From assembly GCF_002934235.1 (NCBI RefSeq), contig NZ_PTIS01000018.1, positions 1 through 56,911 of the forward strand: a DNA stretch of 56,911 bases, read 5' to 3'. The notes beneath the pieces were generated by a model. It had not been told where the DNA came from. It made no database searches and worked only from the letters and a program-made list of their open reading frames with translations. The stretch is from Clostridium algidicarnis DSM 15099 (GTDB lineage: Bacteria; Bacillota; Clostridia; Clostridiales; Clostridiaceae). Position numbers and translations under genes: made by a program. Position 1 is the first letter of the stretch. Each line of letters begins with the position of its first letter. Of the stretch, positions 1 through 9,550 are shown in pieces.

Positions 1-100
1 CACTTCATTCTTTTAGAGCACATTTTCATTTTTCAAAGTGTAATTTAAATCTTAAAATTTTTAATCTGTTTTTTCATAGATTAGTTAACACTATCTTTAT

Positions 101-127
101 TTGACTATCAAATACTTTGATAGTCAA
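101..127. repeat. Perfect 12-bp inverted repeat
   Basis: TTGACTATCAAA and its exact complement TTTGATAGTCAA are separated by 3 bases. It lies about 40 bases beyond the stop of the broken HAD gene. There is no clear T-run on either side, so it could be an operator for something outside the window or a weak terminator. The function is not assigned. Confidence 0.5.
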
Positions 128-168
128 AGTATATCTTATGAATAAAAAATAGTCAATATTAATATTTT

Positions 169-604
169 TTAAGTTAATTCATTTAGCGACCTAATTATAG
201 GATATTTACTTTTGAGGTCTCTTATGTCATATCTATCTATTAATATAGGTGCCATTCCAAATTCTTTTGCTGCATCAAGGTTTGATTCGCTGTCATCCAC
301 AAAGATGGCTTCTTGTGGTTTAATTCCTAATTCTTCAATAGCTATTTTAAATAAAGTCTTTTCAGCTTGATATGAACCATAAATAGATGACATTATAAAA
401 GTTGAAAAATATTGTTTTAATTTCTTATTAATATGCTCACAGGCTTTTTCCATTGCTTCATTTAGCTGTTTATCTGTACACGAAATTTGAGCATTTCCAA
501 TCATTTGGAAAAAAATTGGGTGTAATAAACCAATGTCCTGTTCTAGGCACATTAAGAGTACGTCCTGAATCAAATAAAATTGCTTTAATACCATTCACAT
601 CCAT
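169..604 (-). pseudogene. HAD-family hydrolase, frameshifted and internally shortened
   Basis: Reading from the ATG at 604, which has an AGGGGGA ribosome site just upstream, gives MDVNGIKAILFDSGRTLNVP, containing a HAD motif I (FDSGRTL). That frame stops at 470. A second frame carries on with the HAD motif III/IV region (EELGIKPQEAIFVDDSESN, then GMAPILIDRYDIR) to 169. The two frames meet at an A7 run (plus strand 509-515). The combined product, about 145 residues, is also short for the family: the cap and motif II region between helix NKKLKQYF and the GYxK-like segment is missing. I read it as a decayed gene with one frameshift and probably one internal deletion. A sequencing error could explain the frameshift but not the missing middle. 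Confidence 0.7.
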
Positions 605-642
605 TATGAATCCCCCTAACAACAATTATAATTGTATCTTTT

Positions 643-1356
643 TCAATCTAATTTTTTCAACTTACTATAAATTTTCTCTGTATCTATTAAATTGTATTGT
701 TCCGTTTCGATATTTCTATCTGCATGTGCTGCAACTACTATATATGCTCTATTATTTACTTCTCCTGAGCTTACTAAACACAATCCTGCCGCTTTTCTAT
801 ATCCTGTTTTACCACATTTTATATGATCTTTATCTATATTTAACATACTTCTTTTAAAAAAAAGATTATTATTTATAGTACGTTTAGTAAATAAGCCATT
901 TATACCACGTACTTCATACTCTTTTGATTCAACTATTTTTTTGAATTGTCTATTTCCTAAGGCATATTTAAAAAGTATTCCTATATCTTCTACTGTACTA
1001 TAATTTTCAATATCTGTTATACCTGTAGAGTTCGAGAAATGTGTATTTTTCATCCCTAATTCTCTTGCTTTTTGATTCATTAAATTAACAAATTCTTGTT
1101 CAGTACCAGAAACATATCTAGCTAAAGTTATACTTGCCTCTCCTCCTGATTCTAAAAGTATTCCATATAACAAATCTATTATTTTGGGATTATCTCCTGG
1201 TTTAAAGCCTGAAACACTTAATCCATTGGTAATACAATAATCTATAATATCTTGTGTAATCTTTGTTCTTTTATTCAAGTTGCTAACATTTTCAATACCT
1301 ACTATCGCTGTCATAACTTTAGTCATTGAAGTATGAAAGTGATTTTTACGTGACAT
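643..1356 (-). CDS. D-alanyl-D-alanine carboxypeptidase-like protein (S11), 5'-truncated
   Basis: This is a penicillin-binding-protein-type serine peptidase that would trim D-Ala from peptidoglycan peptides. SMTK (residues 10-13) is the SxxK nucleophile motif and KTG sits at 183-185. The middle motif reads SGG (70-72) rather than the usual SGN. The conserved segment with NLMNQKARELGMKNTHF is intact. The protein is 237 residues, against roughly 270-400 for relatives. It begins only nine residues before the nucleophile, so it has no signal peptide and lacks the usual N-terminal strands. The ATG overlaps the last 11 bases of the histidine kinase gene and has no good ribosome site. I infer a 5' deletion that joined the remnant to the kinase gene. 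Without export it is unlikely to work in the wall, so it may be a pseudogene. Confidence 0.65.
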   Translation of the reverse strand: MSRKNHFHTSMTKVMTAIVGIENVSNLNKRTKITQDIIDYCITNGLSVSGFKPGDNPKIIDLLYGILLESGGEASITLARYVSGTEQEFVNLMNQKARELGMKNTHFSNSTGITDIENYSTVEDIGILFKYALGNRQFKKIVESKEYEVRGINGLFTKRTINNNLFFKRSMLNIDKDHIKCGKTGYRKAAGLCLVSSGEVNNRAYIVVAAHADRNIETEQYNLIDTEKIYSKLKKLD

Positions 1357-2392
1357 TATAAAATTTCACTTCAAAAGTTAATCCATTATCATTAAAGGCT
1401 ATTATATCCCCCTTATGATCCTCTATAATTGATTTTGACAGATTTAGACCTATTCCGTATCCTGGCAATGATGTCTCTCCTCTATAAAACCTATCAAAAA
1501 TCCTCTTTAATATATCTTCTTCTACTCCACTACCATTATCAGATATTTTTACAACCTTATAAATAGGATTAGAAGTAAGCTCTATACTTACAGTATCTAA
1601 TGTATGCTCTAAGGAGTTTTTTATTATATTTAGAAAAGCTTCATAAAGCCATACTTCATCTCCTAATACATAAAAATCTTCTCCATTATATTTTATATTT
1701 ACCTTTCTATTTCTATTTAAACTATTGAATATATCTTCTATTATCTCTAAAATAGAGAGTTCTTTAAATTTATATTCTATAGCATTAGAATTTATTTTTG
1801 AAAGCTTTAGAAGTACCTCTATAAAGTTTTTAAGCTTTTCTAACTCTGAATAAAGCTTCTCTAAATATATATCTGAGTTTTCTCTATCTTCATTTATTAG
1901 CTCTACCATAAATCCAATAGATGTTATGGGTGTTTTTAATTGATGAGCAATATTTGAAAGATCTTTTTTCAATGTTAATTTCTGCCTCTTAGCTTCTTCT
2001 TCTAGGGATTTTAAGTTTATGATTATTTTGTAAATTTCATCTCTTAGTGAGCTATATTCATCATCTTCTTTAATATCTATTGAATAGTCCCCACCATTTA
2101 TTCTAATTAAATCATCTTCAAGTTTTTTTATCTTCTCTTTATATTTTTCTTGTTTTTTCTTTTCATTGTACCTATATAGTCCATATATAAGAATCAATAT
2201 GAATATACTAAGTAATACACCATGCAGTTTATTTGTAAATATACTCTTGTTATAATAACCTAATGAATTTAAAACCACTTCACTGTTTATATTTTTAAAT
2301 TCTAAAATATTAGAAATTGTTATATAAAAATATCTATCTAATCCAAATATTAATATAGTTATTATTAAAAAAATTATTAAAAAGTAAAGCAT
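1346..2392 (-). CDS. Sensor histidine kinase
   Basis: Membrane sensor kinase of 348 residues. TM1 is about residues 1-18, followed by an external stretch of about 40 residues and TM2 at about 58-75. A linker leads to the dimerisation helix with phospho-acceptor H150 in NIAHQLKTP. The ATPase domain has an N box (NIIKNSLEHT), G1 (DNGSG), F box (IFDRFYRG) and G2 (GYGIGLNLSK). The small sensor region, the partner regulator immediately upstream (stop and start adjoin at 2392/2393) and a divergent ABC exporter match the peptide-antibiotic-sensing modules of Firmicutes, where the transporter often acts as co-sensor. The ligand cannot be told from sequence. Confidence 0.92.
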   Translation of the reverse strand: MLYFLIIFLIITILIFGLDRYFYITISNILEFKNINSEVVLNSLGYYNKSIFTNKLHGVLLSIFILILIYGLYRYNEKKKQEKYKEKIKKLEDDLIRINGGDYSIDIKEDDEYSSLRDEIYKIIINLKSLEEEAKRQKLTLKKDLSNIAHQLKTPITSIGFMVELINEDRENSDIYLEKLYSELEKLKNFIEVLLKLSKINSNAIEYKFKELSILEIIEDIFNSLNRNRKVNIKYNGEDFYVLGDEVWLYEAFLNIIKNSLEHTLDTVSIELTSNPIYKVVKISDNGSGVEEDILKRIFDRFYRGETSLPGYGIGLNLSKSIIEDHKGDIIAFNDNGLTFEVKFYNVT

Positions 2393-3046
2393 TTAATCCC
2401 TCACAAATCTATAGCCTATACCTCTTATAGTCTCTATAGTATAGCTATATTGTTTTAGTTTCTTTCTAAGTCTTTTTACCGTTGCTGAAAGAGTATTATC
2501 CTCTACAAATTTCCCTCTTATATCCCATATATCCTCTAATATCTTTTCCCTGGTTAATGTATTACCTCTATTTTTCAAAAGAAGTCTTAAAAGTTCATAT
2601 TCTTTTACAGTTAATTCTATCTCGTTACCATCTAAAAAACATATATAGTTTTTCTCATCTAAAACTAATCCTTTATAATTTAATTTTTTATCCTTCTCTT
2701 CTACCCTTCTTAATATACTTTCTATTTTAGCTTTTAATATTGATAATTTAAAAGGCTTCGTAATATAGGCATCAGAAACATTTAATCCCATAACAATATC
2801 CTCTTCCGAATCATTAACAGTTAAAAACATTATTGGAGTAGTTTTTATATCATATAATTTTAAAAAATCAAAGCCTGTACCATCTGGTAAGTTTACATCT
2901 AGTATTATTAAATCAAAATCATAATTAAATTTTTCCTTTGCTTCGTTTAAAGAGCTTGCATCTATCACAGTGTAATCACTATTTTCTAAATATGTCTTTA
3001 TTCCAAATCCTAAAGTCTCATCATCTTCCAGTAAAAATATTTTCAA
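2393..3046 (-). CDS. OmpR/PhoB-family response regulator
   Basis: 217 residues. The receiver domain has the acidic pocket E7/D8/D9, phospho-acceptor D50 in LDVNLPDGTG, T76 and K97. The winged-helix DNA-binding domain spans about 125-215 and ends in the usual IRGIGYRF signature. The segment after the beta4 strand reads GLNVSDAY instead of the common GADDY. It is cotranscribed with the kinase and presumably activates the divergent ABC exporter across the 132-bp intergenic region. An AGGTGATAT ribosome site precedes the start. The assignment to family is secure; the target genes are inferred from position. Confidence 0.93.
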   Translation of the reverse strand: MKIFLLEDDETLGFGIKTYLENSDYTVIDASSLNEAKEKFNYDFDLIILDVNLPDGTGFDFLKLYDIKTTPIMFLTVNDSEEDIVMGLNVSDAYITKPFKLSILKAKIESILRRVEEKDKKLNYKGLVLDEKNYICFLDGNEIELTVKEYELLRLLLKNRGNTLTREKILEDIWDIRGKFVEDNTLSATVKRLRKKLKQYSYTIETIRGIGYRFVRD

Positions 3047-3178
3047 TATATCACCTCAAAGTTATTATATCAATAAATCTAGTATATAATTAATTTAAAG
3101 AAAATATTAGATTAAATTATTTAATTGTCACTTTAAAATCACTTTCGTATTGTATTCTCTTTCTAGGAGGTAAGATAT

Positions 3179-3859
3179 ATGGAAATATTAAAAGTTATGA
3201 ACTTAAAAAAAATATATGGTGAAGGAGAAATTAAAGTAGAAGCATTAAAAGGAATCAACCTTTCTATTGAAAGAGGACAAATGGTTGCTATTATGGGGCC
3301 TAGTGGGTGTGGTAAGTCTACACTTTTAAATTTATTATCAGGTGTAGATGCTATTACATCTGGAGAAATTAAAGTCGATAATACAGATATATCAAATTTA
3401 GATGAAAATCATCTTGCTCTTTATAGAAGAAGACAATTAGGGGTTATTTATCAATTTTTCAATCTAATTTCTAACCTTTCTGTAGAGAACAACATAAAAT
3501 TACCTGTTTTAATGGATGATAAAAATGTGGACCAGGAACATTTTGATGATCTAATAAAAAACTTAGGTATTGAATCTAAATTAAAAGTATTCCCTGATAA
3601 ACTTTCTGGTGGACAACAACAAAGGGTAGCAATTGCTAAAAGTTTAATTTATAAGCCTAGTATAATATTAGCAGATGAACCAACAGGTAATTTAGATAAA
3701 CAAAATGCTAGGGATATAATAGAAATCTTTAGGCTTTCAAACTTAAAATACAACCAAACTATTATAATAGTTACTCATGATGAAGAAGTTGCCCTATCTG
3801 CTGATAGAATAGTCCGTATGGAAGATGGGCTAATCATTAGTGATGAGGTGATAAGATGA
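3179..3859 (+). CDS. ABC transporter ATPase (MacB/LolD/BceA type)
   Basis: 226-residue ATPase: Walker A GPSGCGKST (40-48), Q-loop near YQFFNLI, signature LSGGQQQR (142-149), Walker B IILADE (162-167) with the EPTGNLD extension typical of the MacB/LolD/FtsE group, and switch H200. A strong AGGAGG site precedes the ATG. The stop overlaps the permease start by 4 bases, indicating translational coupling. Such ATPases drive mechanotransmission rather than ordinary transport, and the neighbours (two-component system on the other strand) suggest resistance to a cell-wall-active peptide. Confidence 0.94.
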   Translation: MEILKVMNLKKIYGEGEIKVEALKGINLSIERGQMVAIMGPSGCGKSTLLNLLSGVDAITSGEIKVDNTDISNLDENHLALYRRRQLGVIYQFFNLISNLSVENNIKLPVLMDDKNVDQEHFDDLIKNLGIESKLKVFPDKLSGGQQQRVAIAKSLIYKPSIILADEPTGNLDKQNARDIIEIFRLSNLKYNQTIIIVTHDEEVALSADRIVRMEDGLIISDEVIR

Positions 3860-6322
3860 TTTTACGTGAATATGTAAAAGGAGATATAAGCTTAAATAAA
3901 AAGTCTTATATTTCAACAATCATTACAATATTTCTAGCTGTAGTTATTCTTTCTACTTTTGTTTTTGGTGTTTCATCATACTATAAATCTTATAGGGATA
4001 TAATAGGTAAAAGTACAGGAGGCTATCACTTTAGAATTGTAAATACAATTTCAAGCAATGATGCGAAAAGTTTACAATCAAATAGATATATAAAAAAACT
4101 AGGATTATTTAATAATAAAGTTATAGAAGAAGGTTTTGGATCCAAAGAGAAAACTGAATTATTCGAAATGGATGAGAACTCTCTTTCTACTATTGAATCT
4201 TGGTTGAAAGAAGGTAGTCTTCCAAGCCCTAATGAAATTATGATAAGTAATGATATGGCAAGAGAGATTAATAAAAATATTAATGATAATCTTGAAGTAA
4301 ATGGTAATAATTATACAATCTCAGGTATCTATTATGATACAACTTATGAATACGAAGAATTTTACAATATATTTTTAAATGTACAACAAGATAAACTTTT
4401 AGAAAGCGGAGAAGAACTTTCTCCATTTATATGGTATAAAAACATATTCAAAACTTATAGTTTAAGTGAAGAAATAGTAAACAACCTAGAAACAAAGGAT
4501 ATTACATATAATTACAACTTAATGTATTTAGATAGATCCTTTGTTTTTGATCCTCAAGATAATTTATTAAAAGATCATACTTTTCAAGTAATTGTATTGG
4601 TTTTATTCTTCATATTAATAATACTTTTTTACTTTATTATTACAAACTTATTTTTAGTGCAAGAGGCAAAGTCTATACAAGAATATTCCAAATTAAAAGC
4701 TATAGGTGCTACTAGTAGAGATATTAATAAAATAATAAAACTAAAAGCATTATATATCTCTCAAATACCAATACTTTTAGGTATAGTTTCATCTATTGGA
4801 ATAATCAAACTATTATTTCTTGCTATAAATAAGGTTGAAATGTATTTTTCTAAATCTAAAAACATTCTTGAAAGTACTATTGATTTAAATATAAGCTTAA
4901 ACTTTAAATTTGCAATACTTATTTATATTTTAAGCTTAGTAATAATCTATCTAAGTACAAAGAAACCTATAAACAAACTTAAAAAAAGTTCTATTTTAAA
5001 TGGATTGAAAGGAGAAATAAAATCTAAATCTTATAAGAAATATGACCTTAAATATAAGGGTAATATAGAAAAAGATTTATCTAAACAATTTTATAAAAAT
5101 GGTAAGAAAAGCTTTAAATTCACAGGAATAACTTTAAAATTAGGATTTGCTTTAATGGCTTTTATAATAATAATAATAACATACTATTCTATAGAGGAGA
5201 GATATAACAATATTGATAGATACACAACTTATGGTATTCAAGGAGAATATTCTACTATAAGTCCTTTAAATCAAGATTTAATTAATGATATAAAATCACT
5301 TAATATTGATGACTTTATAAACTTTAGAAGTGAATGCGTATATATTGATTATAATGACAATTTAATTGATGATGAATTTAAAAACTCTGGCAGTTTAAAT
5401 AATCTAGAAAAAAATATTATATCTTTAAAAAATACACGACTTAATATAATTGGCTTAGAAGATAAAAAATTCAATGAATTGGTAGCTAAAAGAGGATTAA
5501 ATCCAAGTAAATATAAGGGTAACAGAGTTTTATTATTAAATACTGTTGGAGATAATTTTAATATTCCAACATCAAGGATTACAGATAAACAATTTCTCAA
5601 AGAAGATATAGAAGCTCTTTACCTTTCAGAGTATGGAAATGTTCTAGATACTAGAGGTTATGAGTTTACTTTAAATGTAGAAGATAAAATTGATACACCA
5701 CTTTTTGATTATCCTATATATAAAAATAGATTAAATTGTTATATGCCTAAATCTGAGTATATAAAACTATTTAGTAATTTTGAAAAAATCGCTGATTTAG
5801 ATCAATTTGAATATATTGCTATTAAATCCGATAATGTTGAAGAAACTCAGACTGTGGTAAAAGGTAAGTCTCTTGATTATTTTAAAGATGGAGATTTTAG
5901 TTTGGCATCAAAAGTAGACGAAGATAACTTGATCCAAAAAAAGAACTATAATAGGAAATATACTAGCTACATTCTTTAGTGTATTCTTTATTGTAGTAGG
6001 ATTCTCTAATTGCTATTTCGCCTTTTATAATTTATTTTTAAAAAGAAAGGATGAATTAATACTATATAAATCTATAGGAATGGATGAGACATTACTTAGA
6101 AATATATTAAAACGAGAAAAAAACAAGATATTATTTAGTTTTATATCTTCAATGCCTATTATATTAATTATACTAGCTATTATAGTGTCTAAGTCATCCA
6201 AAGTATTTACTGTTATAGACATATTAACAAACATAAATTATATATTTATAATCGGATATGTTGCTCTAATATATATATCTATTTCAAAAATGTATAATAA
6301 CTATAAAAAAGAAATAATATGA
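3856..6322 (+). pseudogene. FtsX-type ABC permease, single frameshift
   Basis: Partner permease of the preceding ATPase. Frame one (3856-5979) gives TM1 (about 17-40), an external domain, three helices (about 243-375), TM5 (about 425-445) and a second external domain. It then ends prematurely after NLIQKKNYNRKY. The next frame continues without loss from about 5942 as RTIIGNILATFFSVFFIVVGF through KRKDELILYKSIGMDETLLR to 6322, supplying the last three helices of a second FtsX domain. The join falls in an A7 run at 5936-5942. The restored protein would be about 820 residues, a two-FtsX-domain architecture. All else looks intact, so it may be a recent mutation, a reversible slippage site or a sequencing error. 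A terminator follows. Confidence 0.85.
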
Positions 6323-6360
6323 AAATAAAAGGGCTATTTCACAACTAATTAATTTTAGCT

Positions 6361-6391
6361 AAAGGTTACACTTTTAGATGTAACTTTTTAT
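6361..6391 (+). terminator. Terminator of the ABC exporter operon
   Basis: GGTTACA and TGTAAC form a hairpin with an 8-base loop followed by a T-run (TTTTTATT), 39 bases after the permease stop. Confidence 0.75.
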
Positions 6392-6512
6392 TCATTCATA
6401 TTTCAACCACAGTATTGTATTCATACTTTTTCTCATATAACTTAAAACATAATAACAGTTCCCATTCTTTTATCTATTATATTAATAAGAAAGATTTTTA
6501 AGGATGTGCTAT

Positions 6513-7517
6513 ATGGGAAAAAGCAAAAAATCTAAAGGATCTCTAAAAAAAAAGCATAGTATACTATATGGAATACCTCATTGCCATACTGAAAATTCTA
6601 CAGGTACAGGAGATGTAAAGGTAGCCTTAAAGTATGCTAAAAATAAAGACCTAGATTTTATTATAATAACAGATCACAACAACGCTTTAAATAATAACAA
6701 AAAACGTAAAGATAAAAACAAATGGGAAGATGCTCTAAAAGATATACAAAAGTTTAATAAAAAACATGATAATTTCATTGGTCTTTTAGGGTTTGAATTC
6801 ACCTTAAAGCCTTACGGTCATTTAAATATATTTGCCTCAGAAAATTTCTTTTCAGGGGATATAGGGAATATTAAAAACCTCCTTTTATGGAACTCTGTAA
6901 ATAATCCTATAATGGCTATAAATCACCCAAGTAAAAACATAGAAAAACTTGATTTTAATCCTTTATTAAATAATAACCTATCTTTAATTGAGGTGGGAAA
7001 TGGTCTTTACCCTGCTAAATCCTATAATAGATATGAAAAGCGTTATTATTCACTTCTTGATAAAGGTTGGAAGCTTGGTGCTATAAACTCTCAAGATAAC
7101 CATAAGATAAACTTTGGAGATAGCGATAATTTAACTGCGGTACTAGTGGAGAAAAAAGATAAGAAAAACCTTTTACAATCTTTAAGAAATAGGAATACCT
7201 ATTCTACTGAATCTAGAACCCTTAAGGTCCATTTTTATATTAATGGTAGCTTAATGGGTGATGTACTTAGTTGCAAGAAAAATGACACTTTAAAATTCTC
7301 TTTATATGCTGAAGATAGGGAGGATAAGATTACAAAAATTAAGCTTATATCCTCTAAGGGAGTATGTATAAAAGAAATGGACTTTCCACCCCAAAAGGAC
7401 ATTAAATATTTTTGTTCTCTCCCCTTTAAGGAAAATGAAAAATGGTATGTAGCTAAGATATTTTTACAAAGTGGAGCTACAGCTCTTACCTCTCCAATAT
7501 TTTTAAATGAAATTTAA
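6513..7517 (+). CDS. PHP-domain metal-dependent phosphoesterase-like protein
   Basis: The N-terminal half is a PHP domain: HCHTENSTG supplies the HxH metal ligands, followed by DFIIITDHNN, LGFEFTLKPYGHLNIF, AINHPS and SQDNHK, all expected ligand-bearing segments. The C-terminal about 100 residues form a beta-rich domain often attached to such proteins. The domain hydrolyses phosphate esters; the substrate is unknown. I use the ATG at 6513, 7 bases after AAGGAT, rather than the ATG at 6504 inside that ribosome site. The lysine-rich N-terminus (MGKSKKSKGSLKKK) has no signal peptide, so it should be cytoplasmic. It stands alone between two terminators. Confidence 0.82.
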   Translation: MGKSKKSKGSLKKKHSILYGIPHCHTENSTGTGDVKVALKYAKNKDLDFIIITDHNNALNNNKKRKDKNKWEDALKDIQKFNKKHDNFIGLLGFEFTLKPYGHLNIFASENFFSGDIGNIKNLLLWNSVNNPIMAINHPSKNIEKLDFNPLLNNNLSLIEVGNGLYPAKSYNRYEKRYYSLLDKGWKLGAINSQDNHKINFGDSDNLTAVLVEKKDKKNLLQSLRNRNTYSTESRTLKVHFYINGSLMGDVLSCKKNDTLKFSLYAEDREDKITKIKLISSKGVCIKEMDFPPQKDIKYFCSLPFKENEKWYVAKIFLQSGATALTSPIFLNEI

Positions 7518-7570
7518 AAAGGTTAAAAGTTTTAGCCATAGATGGTTAAAACTTTTAACCTTTTTAAGTT
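7514..7570. terminator. Bidirectional terminator between convergent genes
   Basis: A long, nearly perfect inverted repeat (AAAAAGGTTAAAAGTTTTA paired with its complement around a short loop), with T-rich 3' flanks on both strands. It separates the PHP gene from the convergent small membrane protein gene. Confidence 0.88.
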
Positions 7571-7600
7571 TTTTACTCTTAATATCTTTCTTTTAAAAAA

Positions 7601-7969
7601 CTATTTTTTATTTTTACTTTTTTTATCTTTTTCATTTGTTATTATTGAATCTTTAGGCATAGTTTTTAATTTATTTGGCTTTGCTTTAGTTTTTATCTTT
7701 ATCTGTTTCTCTTTTTTTATTGGTCCCTTTGAGTTTAAATCAAAAAACCATAACAGTAATATTACGAAAAACATTGATTGTACTATAGACATTACATTTG
7801 GGCTAAACTCAAACCTACTAAGAGCTATAGGTAAAAAGAAAACTAATATAGCAACACCTAGTACTATCCACTTGTTAACATTTATCTTTCTTAGTAAATA
7901 TACATTTAATAAGTTATATAATATAACACCTACCACTGCAGCTATCAAAATTAATAAAACATATGGCAT
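7601..7969 (-). CDS. Small membrane protein with basic cytoplasmic tail
   Basis: I do not recognise a named family. Starting at the ATG at 7969, 6 bases after AGGGGGG, it is 122 residues. It has three predicted membrane helices (about 4-22, 31-50 and 63-78) followed by a very lysine-rich tail of about 40 residues (KKEKQIKIKTKAKPNKLK). The layout suggests an inner-membrane protein with its charged tail in the cytoplasm. An upstream in-frame ATG (8008) has no ribosome site, so I reject it. Confidence 0.7.
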   Translation of the reverse strand: MPYVLLILIAAVVGVILYNLLNVYLLRKINVNKWIVLGVAILVFFLPIALSRFEFSPNVMSIVQSMFFVILLLWFFDLNSKGPIKKEKQIKIKTKAKPNKLKTMPKDSIITNEKDKKSKNKK

Positions 7970-8353
7970 ATCTTTCCCCCCTTTAATTTTATACCTATAA
8001 AGTATCATATTTCATATTTAAGATTTTTTCAATAAAAACTTCATAATATATATAATAATTAATATAAAAGGTTAATACTTAAAATTAATAATTTAAAGCC
8101 TTATTGCACTTTTCTTTTGAATAATTTTAAATTTTTCTTAAAAACTCTCTACAAGTATTAGCTAAAATTGTTGTTATTAATTGAATTCTGTAGTAATATT
8201 AAAAATGTAATATGCTTGTATTTATGAGTTTAATATTTAAGGCCTTAAAATTTATGTTATTATTATATTTATCCTGGTTTTTAATAAAGATTTTATAAAT
8301 TCATGAATATTTGAGTACATTGCTCAAAAAATTTACATATATGGGGTGATTTC
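7970..8353. other. Intergenic region, divergent promoters only
   Basis: 384 bases, extremely A/T-rich. It must hold the promoters of the small membrane protein gene (leftward) and the Lrp-type gene (rightward). I see no conserved RNA motif, no open frame with a ribosome site and no strong inverted repeat. Confidence 0.5.
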
Positions 8354-8821
8354 ATGTCTCTTGTGGTTAATTCTCAATTAGATGATTTAGACCTTCAAAT
8401 TCTTGACATACTTATTAAAGATTCCAGGACACCATATCTAGAAATAGCTCGTATCTGTCATGTAAGTGGTGGTACCATCCATGTAAGAATGAAAAAAATG
8501 GAAGATATCGGTATAATAAAAGGTACAAAACTTATGTTAGATATGCCTAAACTTGGATATGACGTATGCTGTTTTGTTGGAGTATTTGTGGATAAAAACT
8601 CTTCTTTTAGTAATGTTATGGATGAAATGGCTAAAATAAAAGAAATCGTAGAATTACACTATACTACTGGCCAATATTCAGTTTTTGCAAAGGTTATATG
8701 TAAGAGCATATCAGACCTTCAAGATATATTGATGCATAGAATAAATACAATTATAGGTATACAAAGTACAGATACCTTTATTTCCCTTTCTCAACCAATT
8801 GATAGAAACATAAAACTTTAA
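8354..8821 (+). CDS. Lrp/AsnC-family transcriptional regulator
   Basis: 155 residues. The N-terminal helix-turn-helix (about 10-60: LDLQILDILIKDSRTPYLEI, then VSGGTIHVRMKKMEDIGIIKG) is followed by a RAM ligand-binding domain (about 75-150). The closest named type by pattern is AsnC/Lrp, which senses amino acids as an oligomer. The start is supported by GGGGTG five bases upstream. It is monocistronic, with a terminator on its 3' side. The regulated genes are unknown. Confidence 0.9.
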   Translation: MSLVVNSQLDDLDLQILDILIKDSRTPYLEIARICHVSGGTIHVRMKKMEDIGIIKGTKLMLDMPKLGYDVCCFVGVFVDKNSSFSNVMDEMAKIKEIVELHYTTGQYSVFAKVICKSISDLQDILMHRINTIIGIQSTDTFISLSQPIDRNIKL

Positions 8822-8841
8822 TAATTTTTTTATTAGCTTAT

Positions 8842-8882
8842 TAAAAACCTTTTATTTTTGATAAATAAAAGGTTTTTTTGTT
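8842..8882. terminator. Bidirectional terminator
   Basis: AAAAACCTTTTATTT and AAATAAAAGGTTTTTTT flank a short loop. It serves the Lrp-type gene and the convergent lipoprotein gene. Confidence 0.85.
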
Positions 8883-9405
8883 ATCTTAGAGTTTCTTCTA
8901 TCTTAGTATATTCATTTCCGAAAGTATCTAAAACTTTTAAATTTTCATTATTACATTTAACATTTAATATGATATAAGGGTAGGTAATAGCTTGTATGAC
9001 TACTTCTCCATTAGAAGGTGATTTCTCTTCAATAGTTATAACTGTAGTGTTATCTGTTTTCTCTACGGAACTTACAGAAATAGAATGTCCTCCTGAAGTC
9101 TTTTTTCCTGATAAAATTATAATATAATTATCCTTATCTTTACTATATATAAAATATCCCTTTTTACCTTTATACTTAGATACTATATTATTTATGCCTT
9201 CTGGCGCTTTATCCCAAGATGTAACTTTATATTCTACAACACAATTATTATCAATGTTTTCGGCAGATGGTACCTTTTCTAAAATACCATCTTCTTCTTT
9301 TGCCACATCTTTTTTATACTCATTTTCATTTATACTCATATTTTCACACCCCGTAAATGTGAGACTGAAGATAAGTATAGGTACAAACATCAAAAATTTT
9401 TTCAT
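8881..9405 (-). CDS. Lipoprotein with PrcB-like C-terminal domain
   Basis: The signal peptide MKKFLMFVPILIFSLTFTGC ends in a lipobox with the cysteine at residue 20, so the protein should be lipid-anchored outside the membrane. Residues about 85-155 (KKGYFIYSKDKDNYIIILSG then KKTSGGHSISV) match the pattern of the PrcB_C domain, named for the protease-complex subunit of Treponema. In Firmicutes the role of this domain is not established. The ATG at 9405 lies 7 bases after GAGGAG; the GTG at 9420 is inside that site and is not used. It is monocistronic. Confidence 0.8.
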   Translation of the reverse strand: MKKFLMFVPILIFSLTFTGCENMSINENEYKKDVAKEEDGILEKVPSAENIDNNCVVEYKVTSWDKAPEGINNIVSKYKGKKGYFIYSKDKDNYIIILSGKKTSGGHSISVSSVEKTDNTTVITIEEKSPSNGEVVIQAITYPYIILNVKCNNENLKVLDTFGNEYTKIEETLR

Positions 9406-9550
9406 GTAAAAACTCCTCACTAAACTATTTTATAAATATATAATACACTACAAATTAAGTTAATAATTTAAGAAAGAATTAAATATTAGTTATAAAAAAT
9501 AGATTTTATGTTAATACTAACAAGAATAACTTATAAAAGGAGATGATCTG

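Noticed and set aside
3047-3178. Recognisable operator between the response regulator and the ABC genes
   Set aside because: I could not find a clear direct or inverted repeat there, though regulation by the response regulator is likely.
7542-8000. 152-codon plus-strand ORF opposite the small membrane protein
   Set aside because: It begins inside a terminator hairpin and lacks a ribosome site; the minus-strand frame has AGGGGGG and a sensible membrane topology.
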